From contig CANSRH010000016.1 in the NCBI GenBank assembly GCA_947649365.1, forward strand, positions 1-38,351: a DNA stretch of 38,351 nt, given 5' to 3'. Under the pieces are notes generated by a model that ran no database searches, was not told the origin of the DNA, and saw only the letters and a list, made by a program, of their open reading frames with translations. Origin of the DNA: an uncultured Mycoplasmatota bacterium (lineage in GTDB: Bacteria > Bacillota_I > Bacilli_A > RF39 > UBA660). Of this stretch, positions 7,328 through 14,441 are shown in pieces. Numbering within the stretch: position 1 is the first letter of the stretch; each line of letters begins with the position of its first letter. A program made the position numbers and the translations under genes.

Positions 7328-7729
7328 CTAAACACCTATCCATTCCATAAAACGCGGTCCAAAAACAAAAAGGCAAATCAAAACCGCAACCAAAGTCAAA
7401 ATAAAACTTGCCGCACTCCCACAATCTTTTGCAATCTTCGCAAGCGGATGAATTTCAAAAGTCACTAAATCAACAGCAGCTTCAATCGCTGTATTCACGA
7501 GCTCCATACCTAAAACAATCCCCAAAGCAATAAAAACAACGGCCCATTCCCAAAACTTAATTTGAAAAAATACGCCAAGAACAATAGTAAAAAGAGTAGC
7601 AATTCCATGTATCCATAAACTTTGTTCATAGCGATAAGCATAAAAAAGACCTGCCAAACTATTATGAATACTAGAAAAAAATCGCTTTACTCCTTTTTTC
7701 TTTAAATCATCTCTCGATACCTGCTGCAT
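7328..7729 (-). CDS. dgkA: Diacylglycerol/undecaprenol kinase DgkA
   Basis: 133 aa. The signature ELVNTAIEAAVDLV and three membrane segments identify the DgkA family; in Gram-positives the substrate is mainly undecaprenol, feeding the lipid carrier pool of wall synthesis. The ATG lies inside ybeY with AGGAGGAG upstream, giving a 23-bp overlap and likely coupling. A cytosolic basic N terminus (residues 1-20) precedes the first TM. Confidence 0.94.
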   Translation of the reverse strand: MQQVSRDDLKKKGVKRFFSSIHNSLAGLFYAYRYEQSLWIHGIATLFTIVLGVFFQIKFWEWAVVFIALGIVLGMELVNTAIEAAVDLVTFEIHPLAKIAKDCGSAASFILTLVAVLICLFVFGPRFMEWIGV

Positions 7730-8147
7730 TTAAAATCTCCTCCTGCTTTCCAAACATTATCTTTTCTTCCTCTTTTGTCATATGATCATATCCAAGCAAA
7801 TGCAAAATTCCGTGCACCGTTAAGAAAGATAATTCTCGCCGAGTTGAATGTCCATACTCGATTGCTTGTTCTTCCATCCGTGGAATACAAATGTAAATTT
7901 CCCCTAAAAAACGATAATCAAGACAAACAAAATCCTGTGTCTCTTCAAAAGCAAAAGAAATCACATCCGTAACACAATCTTTTCCCCGATATTCCTTATT
8001 TATCTCTTGAATTCTTTTTTTATCTACAAAAACAACAGAAAAAACAGCATTTTCTACTTTTTCTATTTGAAGAGCTAAAGAAATAACGTTAGGAAGATAA
8101 GAATAATCACTGGTATAACCATATTCATTTTCAATTGAAACATCCAC
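7707..8147 (-). CDS. ybeY: Endoribonuclease/rRNA maturation factor YbeY
   Basis: 146 aa from a GTG start at 8147 (V/MDVSIENEYGY), preceded by AGGGTGG and overlapping the vanZ stop (TAGTG). The zinc site H-x3-H-x5-H is present as HGILHLLGYDH. The upstream extension in the same frame (MYCVFRF...) is vanZ read in another frame and is not used. YbeY acts in 16S 3'-end maturation and 70S quality control, so its place next to era fits. Confidence 0.94.
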   Translation of the reverse strand: MDVSIENEYGYTSDYSYLPNVISLALQIEKVENAVFSVVFVDKKRIQEINKEYRGKDCVTDVISFAFEETQDFVCLDYRFLGEIYICIPRMEEQAIEYGHSTRRELSFLTVHGILHLLGYDHMTKEEEKIMFGKQEEILNAAGIER

Positions 8148-8764
8148 TAAAACCACCCTAAACCAATCAATCGTGTAAAATAAATAACTCCGAAAACGAA
8201 AAACACAATACAAATCAAATTATAAAACAAATCACTTTGAAAAATTCTTGGCAAATGTTTTTTTATTGCAGTAAGACCAATAAAAAGCATGAAGCCAATA
8301 ATACTTCCTACCACATTTAGTAGGATATCATCAATATCAAAAGAGCGACCAATTTGCCGTTGTACAAGTTCTACCGTTAAACTAGTTAGTACACTTATAA
8401 ATAAAATATGAGATACTCGACTTGCTTTTACATAACTCGAAACAAAATAGCCAAAAGGAACAAAAATCAAAATATTTCCAATCACATTCTTTGTAAATCC
8501 TACACTACCGACAGGATAGCGAAAAATCTCTGTAAAAGGAACGATATTGTACCCACTATTATGATTAAGTTCTGTACTCGTCAAAAGATAGAAAAGCAAA
8601 AGAGCGTACACAACAAACACCAAATTCCAAAATTCCTGATAAAAAACCAATCGTTCATGATTGACACGAATATAAGTCGCACGTATAGCAACGATTACTA
8701 CCAAAAAAATAACAATCATGGGCCATACTTCTTTTAAAGTGCTTGTTAAAGTATCTACTATCAT
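8147..8764 (-). CDS. VanZ-like membrane protein
   Basis: 205 aa with five or six hydrophobic segments. VanZ-family hallmarks: NIVPF (about 73-77), GNILIFVPFG (about 94-103) and the acidic RSFDIDDILLNVVGSIIG (about 139-156). VanZ relatives are linked to lipoglycopeptide tolerance and envelope properties, with unclear chemistry. In B. subtilis this slot between yqfD and ybeY holds phoH and yqfF; here vanZ replaces them. RBS GAGGG, one base after the yqfD stop region. Confidence 0.85.
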   Translation of the reverse strand: MIVDTLTSTLKEVWPMIVIFLVVIVAIRATYIRVNHERLVFYQEFWNLVFVVYALLLFYLLTSTELNHNSGYNIVPFTEIFRYPVGSVGFTKNVIGNILIFVPFGYFVSSYVKASRVSHILFISVLTSLTVELVQRQIGRSFDIDDILLNVVGSIIGFMLFIGLTAIKKHLPRIFQSDLFYNLICIVFFVFGVIYFTRLIGLGWF

Positions 8765-8765
8765 T

Positions 8766-9920
8766 TTAATTACCCTCTTCTTCTACCTCCGTTATTGAAA
8801 ACTCTTCCACTTTTGTTATATTTTCTATAACAGAATAAAATACCTCTACCTCTATTGTACTATCATTTATACTTTTTTTCAAAACTTTTCGTGTATGAAT
8901 CTTTTCTCCCTCCGAAAATTTCATACGTATTTTTTCATCGGCAAGGAGTAGTGCTTTAGAAACTCCGCTCTCCAAATCATACGAAAGAGGCTCTTCCTCC
9001 ACTTCATATTCTGTATATTGATAGAAGGTCCAATCAAAAAAATGAAACAATACTTTTTCTTCCGTCTCATAAGAAGCAAGACGACTTTTAAAAATCTTAT
9101 GACGTCCACTTTCTGTATCTATTGCAAAATTAAAACGTTTTTTTCCAGTTCTTGTTTTCTTGGTATAATCAATTGGTAAAGAAACACTTGTTTCATACCA
9201 CACTTCTGCAAAAACTTCTCCACTAGCACAAACATTATTTTTTACTTCTTCGTTGTATTTTATTTCCCCCGAAATCAAAATATCTCCTTCTTGAACATAC
9301 TGCCCATCATGAACAACCACTTCTCCACTTGTATGTTTAATATTGGAAACAATACCACTTTTATTCGCAACGATATGACAATACTTTTCTTCTTCTGATA
9401 ATGGAGTAATGATACGTTCCTCTATTCTTACGACATACTTCATACCAATACTTTCAATTTCCAACCACTCTAACTTATCTTTATAGGTATTCAAAAGAAT
9501 AGATTTAATTTTCTGTAATTCTTGATAATTCTTTTTCAAACTCAAAAAATGAATTCCCTGTTCATTCAAACTTTTTTTTACCAATTCTCGTATCTCTTTA
9601 TTAGAATGAATCACATCCACTTTTACGATGACATGACTAAAAAAGAAAATAGAAAACAAAAACAAAACCACAGCAAAAATTTTTAAAGGAGTAATCATTC
9701 GTTTTACCTTAAAAAAACCACTATCATTTACATAATAAAATTTTGCTGTTACAATATGCTTTTTAATTTTCTCATAATCGCTATACAATACCTTTAAAAA
9801 TAATGTTTCTCCTTTGTCAACTATTTCATAGACATTGATTCGATTTTTATAAAGTTTCATTAAAATACGATTTTTATTAGAAACTTTCGTTTTAATATAA
9901 ATATAATGTTTCCATTTCAT
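8766..9920 (-). CDS. yqfD: Sporulation protein YqfD
   Basis: 384 aa. N-terminal 75-residue domain, one TM at about 80-100 (ITPLKIFAVVLFLFSIFFFS), then a large extracytoplasmic domain containing the family-typical RIEERI, ANKSGIVSNI and GQYVQEGDILISGEI segments. YqfD is a SigE-controlled mother-cell protein needed for efficient sporulation in B. subtilis. ATG overlaps the yqfC stop (ATGA), so the pair is coupled. Confidence 0.9.
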   Translation of the reverse strand: MKWKHYIYIKTKVSNKNRILMKLYKNRINVYEIVDKGETLFLKVLYSDYEKIKKHIVTAKFYYVNDSGFFKVKRMITPLKIFAVVLFLFSIFFFSHVIVKVDVIHSNKEIRELVKKSLNEQGIHFLSLKKNYQELQKIKSILLNTYKDKLEWLEIESIGMKYVVRIEERIITPLSEEEKYCHIVANKSGIVSNIKHTSGEVVVHDGQYVQEGDILISGEIKYNEEVKNNVCASGEVFAEVWYETSVSLPIDYTKKTRTGKKRFNFAIDTESGRHKIFKSRLASYETEEKVLFHFFDWTFYQYTEYEVEEEPLSYDLESGVSKALLLADEKIRMKFSEGEKIHTRKVLKKSINDSTIEVEVFYSVIENITKVEEFSITEVEEEGN

Positions 9921-10159
9921 CGTGAAAACCTCATATCTTCCAAATAACCTTCTACCAAGATTTCTCTTTTTTCTAAACGTTTCACAGAAAAATTTTCACC
10001 CTTTAAAACAAGAGAAAAAGAAGGCATCGCCAGAACGATTTCTCGATCCGTAAGTTTTACAATATCAACATAATTAAACACATGAATTTTTTCTTCATAA
10101 ATCGCAATATGATAATCGAAATCACACAAAAAATTTTTCATTGTTTCATAAAGATGCAA
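9917..10159 (-). CDS. yqfC: Sporulation protein YqfC (YabP family)
   Basis: 80 aa, TTG start at 10159 with AGGTGA 6 nt upstream. The YabP/YqfC beta-rich core is readable (IHVFNYVDIVKL, EIVLAMPSFSLVLKGENFSVKRL, EILVEG). Slightly shorter than B. subtilis YqfC (about 93 aa). Forms an ATGA-coupled pair with yqfD. Confidence 0.85.
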   Translation of the reverse strand: MHLYETMKNFLCDFDYHIAIYEEKIHVFNYVDIVKLTDREIVLAMPSFSLVLKGENFSVKRLEKREILVEGYLEDMRFSR

Positions 10160-10286
10160 TCTACATCACCTATAAAACTATATGACAATAAAAGAAGAAA
10201 AAAACCAGAGATTTTCTCTTACAACCTCAATTTTATTCCTCTTTTCTTATAAATATCTAATTTATTTTCTAACCACATTTTTTCAT

Positions 10287-10316
10287 AAAAAAACGTTTCT
10301 CTTTTTTAAGAAACGT
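10287..10316 (-). terminator. Terminator of rpsU-yqeY
   Basis: ACGTTTCT/AGAAACGT perfect 8-bp stem (10309-10316 with 10293-10300), 8-nt loop, then T6. Confidence 0.85.
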
Positions 10317-10342
10317 AAGTTATCATTGTCATAGTTTTGCAA

Positions 10343-10777
10343 TTACATTAATCGATCTTTTACTTTTTTAGAAACAAGACTCATATCGCATCGAGAAGAA
10401 ATACTTTGTAGTTCTTTCATTATAGAACCCATATCTTTCATGCTAGTTGGTTGAATTTTTTCAAATACTTCCTCAATTTTAGCATTGATTTCTTCTTCAC
10501 TCATTTCTAGAGGTAAATAGTTTTTTAACAAAGCAATTTCTTGTTTTAAGTTTTCAATTTCTTCTGTTTTTCCAAATTTTTCAAATTCAGTAATAGAATC
10601 CATTCGCATTTTTACTTGTCTTTTAATAACAGAAAGAACTTCATCATCCGACAAATCCTCTTTCTTATTAATTTTTTCAAGTTGCAAAGCACTTTTAAGC
10701 ATACGAAGAACACCCAAAGAAAATTTATCTTGCCCTTTCATAGCACTAACCAAATCTTCATTTACTTTAGTAAACAT
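10343..10777 (-). CDS. yqeY: GatB/YqeY-domain protein YqeY
   Basis: 144 aa. Typical YqeY sequence: LGVLRMLKSALQ, DDEVLSVIKRQVKMR, LLKNYLPLEMSEEEI, MKDMGSIMKEL. The C-terminal part resembles the tRNA-binding tail domain of GatB. Function in bacteria is not settled. It follows rpsU by 10 bp, the usual order. Confidence 0.94.
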   Translation of the reverse strand: MFTKVNEDLVSAMKGQDKFSLGVLRMLKSALQLEKINKKEDLSDDEVLSVIKRQVKMRMDSITEFEKFGKTEEIENLKQEIALLKNYLPLEMSEEEINAKIEEVFEKIQPTSMKDMGSIMKELQSISSRCDMSLVSKKVKDRLM

Positions 10778-10787
10778 ATTGAATCAC

Positions 10788-10979
10788 TTATCCATTTCTT
10801 CTTTTGTTTTTACGAGCATTACGTATCATTTCTTTTTTTGCTTCTCTTCTTTTTACCCCTGGTTTTTCATAGTGTTTCTTTTTCTTTAATTCAGAAGGGA
10901 CACCACTTCTAGCAACTTTTACTTTCCATTTTTTAATCGCGTTGTCTACATTACCATCGCTTACCACTACTTTTGTCAT
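10788..10979 (-). CDS. rpsU: 30S ribosomal protein S21
   Basis: 63 aa. S21 signature RSGVPSELKKKKHYEKPGVKRREAKK with the basic C terminus. RBS AAAGGAGGG. First gene of a two-gene transcript with yqeY. Confidence 0.96.
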   Translation of the reverse strand: MTKVVVSDGNVDNAIKKWKVKVARSGVPSELKKKKHYEKPGVKRREAKKEMIRNARKNKRRNG

Positions 10980-11009
10980 ATTTAATCCCTCCTTTCATTG
11001 GCTACACTA

Positions 11010-11039
11010 AGTATAGCACTAAAAAGAGGTTTTTAGCAA
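11010..11039 (-). promoter_or_regulatory. Promoter of rpsU-yqeY
   Basis: TTGCTA (11034-11039), 18-nt spacer, TGC-extended TATACT (11010-11015). Confidence 0.65.
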
Positions 11040-11114
11040 GTTTAAATCAGCCAAAAATACAATTCAAATGAACTTAAAATCGAAATCTTATATTAAAAAT
11101 TCATAGATAAAACA

Positions 11115-11631
11115 TCAATTTTCCACATAATAGCAATAACAGGTTAAAGTAGAACTGTCATATGGATAGGTTTCACTAACACTAGTCCCAAAAACATTAT
11201 AACGATATTTTATAGTTACAATTCCTGTACTCGCATCGTATTTTTCCACACTTGAATTTATTCTAACTATGATCTGTATAATTATTCAAAACAGTATTAA
11301 TAGTCGTTACAAAGTTATTTGCTGTCATTGTTTCAAAACCTGGTACATCTGAAAAATCAAACGTTAAACTTCTATAATAACTATCTACTGTTGATTCAGC
11401 TCCATAGAACACACTCAACTTAACATGTTTTGAACTTTTTTGTAAAACGCCTATAGCTGGAACAACTGGCATTTCATCCTCTAAAACACTAACAAAATTT
11501 ATATTACATTTTGTTTCTTTCTCAAATGCACTTAAAGATAACTTCCAATTACTATAATCCCATTCTCCTGTTCCTTTGTCACAATCCACTTCTACTTTGT
11601 AATTTCCTTTTTCTGAAAATTGTATCTACTT
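11115..11631 (-). pseudogene. Decayed C-terminal fragment of a surface-type protein
   Basis: No proper start: the sequence begins at the IS junction as IQFSEKGNYKVEVDCDKGTG and continues EWDYSNWKLSLSAF...KETKCNINF, then a 70-residue module ending NNYTDHS with TAG at 11263. Immediately after, a second frame stays open (RINSSVEKYDASTGIVTIKYR...YCYYVEN, TGA at 11115), which reads as a continuation after a one-base shift. The Cys-containing 'CDKGTGEWDY...TKCNINF' module is of the kind I recall in secreted repetitive proteins of gut Firmicutes, possibly the same family as the G10 gene at 1-219; this cannot be tested in the window. Lost 5' end plus frameshift make it a pseudogene. Confidence 0.65.
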
Positions 11632-12150
11632 TTTCTTATGTTGTTGATTCTTCCTTGCTTGAACAACGGCTCTCAATTTTCCCACGTATTCTAGCTCCGC
11701 CATCAAATATAAATTTTCTTTTTTTAGTCTTTCATTTTCCTCTTCAATGGGTTCCTTAGTTTTTGACTTATTATTATTATTATTATTATTTTTAGGCATA
11801 GTTGGACTCCTTCCCCATTTTCGTTCAACTATATTATAACCGTTTTCTTTATATTTTTTAATCCAATTCTGTAATGTTCCTGGCCCAGACAATCCCATAT
11901 CAATGGCAACCGCCCATATTGCTTCTCCATTTATTAAAACTCTATTTATCGCATCTTCTTTATATTGCTTTGGATATTTTTTATTTTTGGTTGTTCTAAG
12001 AATATCATATCCATGTTTATCTATTAAACTAACCAAATAAGATATGTTACAATTTCTTATACTGTATTCTCTTGCAAGTGAATACCTAGATTGTCCTTGC
12101 TTTTTCTTTTGATAAATATCTATTTTATCTTCATATCTCAATTTACTCAT
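11626..12150 (-). CDS. IS3-family OrfA (transposase helix-turn-helix subunit)
   Basis: 174 aa. Two HTH segments (about 13-35 with SRYSLAREYSI, and about 75-100 with AIWAVAIDMGLSGPGTLQNWIKKY) and a C-terminal leucine-zipper-like helix (EEENERLKKENLYLMAELEYVGKLRAVVQARK). In intact elements OrfA is joined to the DDE-domain OrfB by -1 frameshifting near a run of As; here AAGAAAAAG is present at the end but OrfB is gone, so transposition would need another copy. Residues 120-126 are seven Asn from a trinucleotide repeat. Confidence 0.85.
   Translation of the reverse strand: MSKLRYEDKIDIYQKKKQGQSRYSLAREYSIRNCNISYLVSLIDKHGYDILRTTKNKKYPKQYKEDAINRVLINGEAIWAVAIDMGLSGPGTLQNWIKKYKENGYNIVERKWGRSPTMPKNNNNNNNKSKTKEPIEEENERLKKENLYLMAELEYVGKLRAVVQARKNQQHKKK
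11768..11788. repeat. Trinucleotide repeat (AAT)7 in orfA
   Basis: Seven TTA units on + (AAT on the coding strand) encode seven Asn in the linker between the DNA-binding and zipper parts of OrfA. Confidence 0.9.
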
Positions 12151-12157
12151 ATAAAAA

Positions 12158-12185
12158 CCTCGTTTCTTATGTCCAAGAAACGGGG
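12158..12185 (-). promoter_or_regulatory. IS-end hairpin masking the orfA ribosome site
   Basis: An 11-position stem with one mismatch (CCCCGTTTCTT with AAGAAACGAGG, 6-nt loop) ends in T5 and lies directly before the orfA ATG at 12150. The only plausible ribosome site (GAGG) is inside the 3' arm. Transcripts entering from outside would fold and hide it, and may terminate. Confidence 0.6.
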
Positions 12186-12366
12186 TTCATATCATTGCTA
12201 ATTTTTAACTTGTCTTCTTCTTTTTTTATTCTATTCTTATACAAAGAACAATTCTACATGATGATACAACTATTCATAAAATTCATGTTTACAAAAAAAA
12301 TTTATTTCTATAGCTTTCATCTTTTAAAATATATTGCATTTATAATAATGAAAAAAAGCAAGTTTT

Positions 12367-14364
12367 TTATTTATAATTTAAAATTTGTTCTCTTCTATAA
12401 TTTAAAAAAGGAGTAATATCATAATCAATAAAATAAGATGAATAAGAAGTAGGAATAACATCCCCTCTTTTAATTTGTTCTTGAATGAAAGCCACATCTT
12501 TTAATGAACATATAGCAGCCTTCCAAGAATAACTATTTAAATTTTCTTCATTTTGACTCACAAAATCTTCCAAATCCCTTACAGAACGAAATGAACCTTT
12601 CTTTTCATTATTGCTATCTAAAGCAAAATAAGCAACATAAATTCCAGATGCATAAGTAATACCACTAGGAGTAGTATCATAAATTGTATTATAATAAGGA
12701 ACTCCTTCTGTATTTTCAAAAAAAGCACCTAATTGTAAAGGGATACCATTTTCATTTTTTTCTTTAGTAACATTCTCATCTACACTAGGATTGGACTCAA
12801 AATCTTTTCTAGTATTTGGGTCCTGTATTCCATCAGGAATCATAATATTTAAACCAGGAAATAAACTAAAATCTTGTACAGTGTTTGATTGAAATTTATT
12901 TACAGAGGATTCTATACTTTTTTTAAAGTGAAAAGTAGTCCATCCTAAAGAACCTACCAAAACATACAAGATAACTAATCGACGATAATAGCCTACAGAG
13001 TTCTTTATCGGTTTTTTCGCCATTAATTTCTTTATCATTTCTATATCTGTCTTTCGTAAAACATCCATAGATAAATTTCCACCATCATTCAAATAATCTT
13101 CTACCATTTTGTATTGTTCTAACTTTTCTTTTAAATGTCGAATCTCTTTTGATTGTTGATACAATTGTTTCTGCATTTGTTGCATTTTTTCTTGTTTTTT
13201 TAAATTTTCTTGATAATTTTTTATGTAAGGCGAAAAAGAATGATAAGGTTTATTTTCTGGATCCAATATAGAATTTTGATTTCCTGCCTCTAAAAATTTC
13301 TTAGTGGCTTGATTTTGTTTTTCTAACAAATCTTTTAAATAATGTAAATAAGGAACAATCGGTGTAAATGCACCTAGTTGCAAAGAGTTTTGACGATTAT
13401 AACTATCAAAAAAATGTCGTTGACCATCAAGTGCTTCTAAAGATACTATTTCATAAAAATTATAATCAGTTTGTACTAAATAATTATACTTTTGAAAATC
13501 CAAAGTGGCAGGATCTGGCATAAGCAAATTTTGATTTTCATCCACGATAGAAATACAAGGAGAAATTTCATTTAAAACCAAATACTCCACTCTTTCTAAA
13601 AACTCGTTCAAAGTTTTAAAAGAAAAAAAGTCCGAAAGTTCAAAATCAAATTTTTTCCATGAATGATATTCTCGATTTCTCTCATTTCTAAAGTTATATT
13701 TAAAATCAGGTTTTCTGTTATACAAATAGCAATCAAATGCTTTAAAAATAGGCATTGCATCTAAATTTACTCCAAAGCCACTAAGAGCCTCTATCAAAGC
13801 TGAGAAAACAGCTAAATGTTTAAATCCTAATGATTGAATATATAATTTTTCTTTTTCGGGCCAATTTTTATGCCATTCCTTACGGACCACAAAATCATTA
13901 TTTTGATAAACAAATTCTTCTAGATTTCTGAAACTATCATACCCTAATAATTGAGATAAAATATTTAAAGAATTAAGGGTAATAATGCACGGTAATAATG
14001 CAGGTTCTCTACTTAAATAAGAAGCCGCTTGTTCTATTTTTTCTGGGGTCCAACATTCATCTCCAATTTCTATAGTATTCAATAAAAAAGGAGTGATTAA
14101 TTGATTCATTTGCTTATTAGAAGAAAAATCAATTTTATAAAAAGATTGCCTAGCAAAATAATCTACTAAATAATTTGTAAGACTAGTACAAGCAACACTA
14201 GAATTTAATTCTTCATAAGAAGTATCATTTTCTCTTCTCCAAGATCCCCCTTTTAATCCATTACATATAGGCAAATAAAAATTCTTCATAAACTGATTTA
14301 ATGCTAATAAATCATTCTCACATATATTAGGAAAAATCAAACGTAAACTTTTACTTTCATACAT
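12367..14364 (-). CDS. Unknown 665-aa protein with coiled coil and one membrane segment
   Basis: Not recognised. ATG at 14364 with GGAG 9 nt upstream (a TTG six bases earlier is too close to it). No signal peptide. Residues 1-365 form a large cytoplasmic region with many aromatic residues; about 365-425 is Gln/Lys coiled coil (YQENLKKQEKMQQMQKQLYQ); one TM at about 474-492 (LVILYVLVGSLGWTTFHF); the last 170 residues should lie outside and contain a module (PSGITYASGIYVAYFAL). Own strong promoter, single-gene unit between the IS remnant and polC. Codon use matches neighbours. Topology suggests a sensor or envelope-linked protein, which is inference only. Confidence 0.75.
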   Translation of the reverse strand: MYESKSLRLIFPNICENDLLALNQFMKNFYLPICNGLKGGSWRRENDTSYEELNSSVACTSLTNYLVDYFARQSFYKIDFSSNKQMNQLITPFLLNTIEIGDECWTPEKIEQAASYLSREPALLPCIITLNSLNILSQLLGYDSFRNLEEFVYQNNDFVVRKEWHKNWPEKEKLYIQSLGFKHLAVFSALIEALSGFGVNLDAMPIFKAFDCYLYNRKPDFKYNFRNERNREYHSWKKFDFELSDFFSFKTLNEFLERVEYLVLNEISPCISIVDENQNLLMPDPATLDFQKYNYLVQTDYNFYEIVSLEALDGQRHFFDSYNRQNSLQLGAFTPIVPYLHYLKDLLEKQNQATKKFLEAGNQNSILDPENKPYHSFSPYIKNYQENLKKQEKMQQMQKQLYQQSKEIRHLKEKLEQYKMVEDYLNDGGNLSMDVLRKTDIEMIKKLMAKKPIKNSVGYYRRLVILYVLVGSLGWTTFHFKKSIESSVNKFQSNTVQDFSLFPGLNIMIPDGIQDPNTRKDFESNPSVDENVTKEKNENGIPLQLGAFFENTEGVPYYNTIYDTTPSGITYASGIYVAYFALDSNNEKKGSFRSVRDLEDFVSQNEENLNSYSWKAAICSLKDVAFIQEQIKRGDVIPTSYSSYFIDYDITPFLNYRREQILNYK

Positions 14365-14394
14365 ATACAAAATCTCCTTTAATGAATGGGAAAT

Positions 14395-14423
14395 AGTATA
14401 GTATAGTTTACCTTGTATGTCAA
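14395..14423 (-). promoter_or_regulatory. Strong promoter of the 665-aa protein gene
   Basis: Consensus TTGACA (14418-14423), 17-nt spacer, TATACT (14395-14400); transcript would start about 15-20 nt before the ribosome site. Confidence 0.8.
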
Positions 14424-14441
14424 ATGCAAACCATTCTTAGA

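Larger units (their letters stand above)
11626..12189 (-). mobile_element. IS3-family (IS150-like) remnant: left end and orfA only
   Basis: The left inverted repeat begins at 12189 (TGAACCCCGTTTCTTGGACA), followed by orfA. There is no orfB and no right inverted repeat: the element stops at the orfA end and runs into the surface-protein fragment. Confidence 0.7.
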
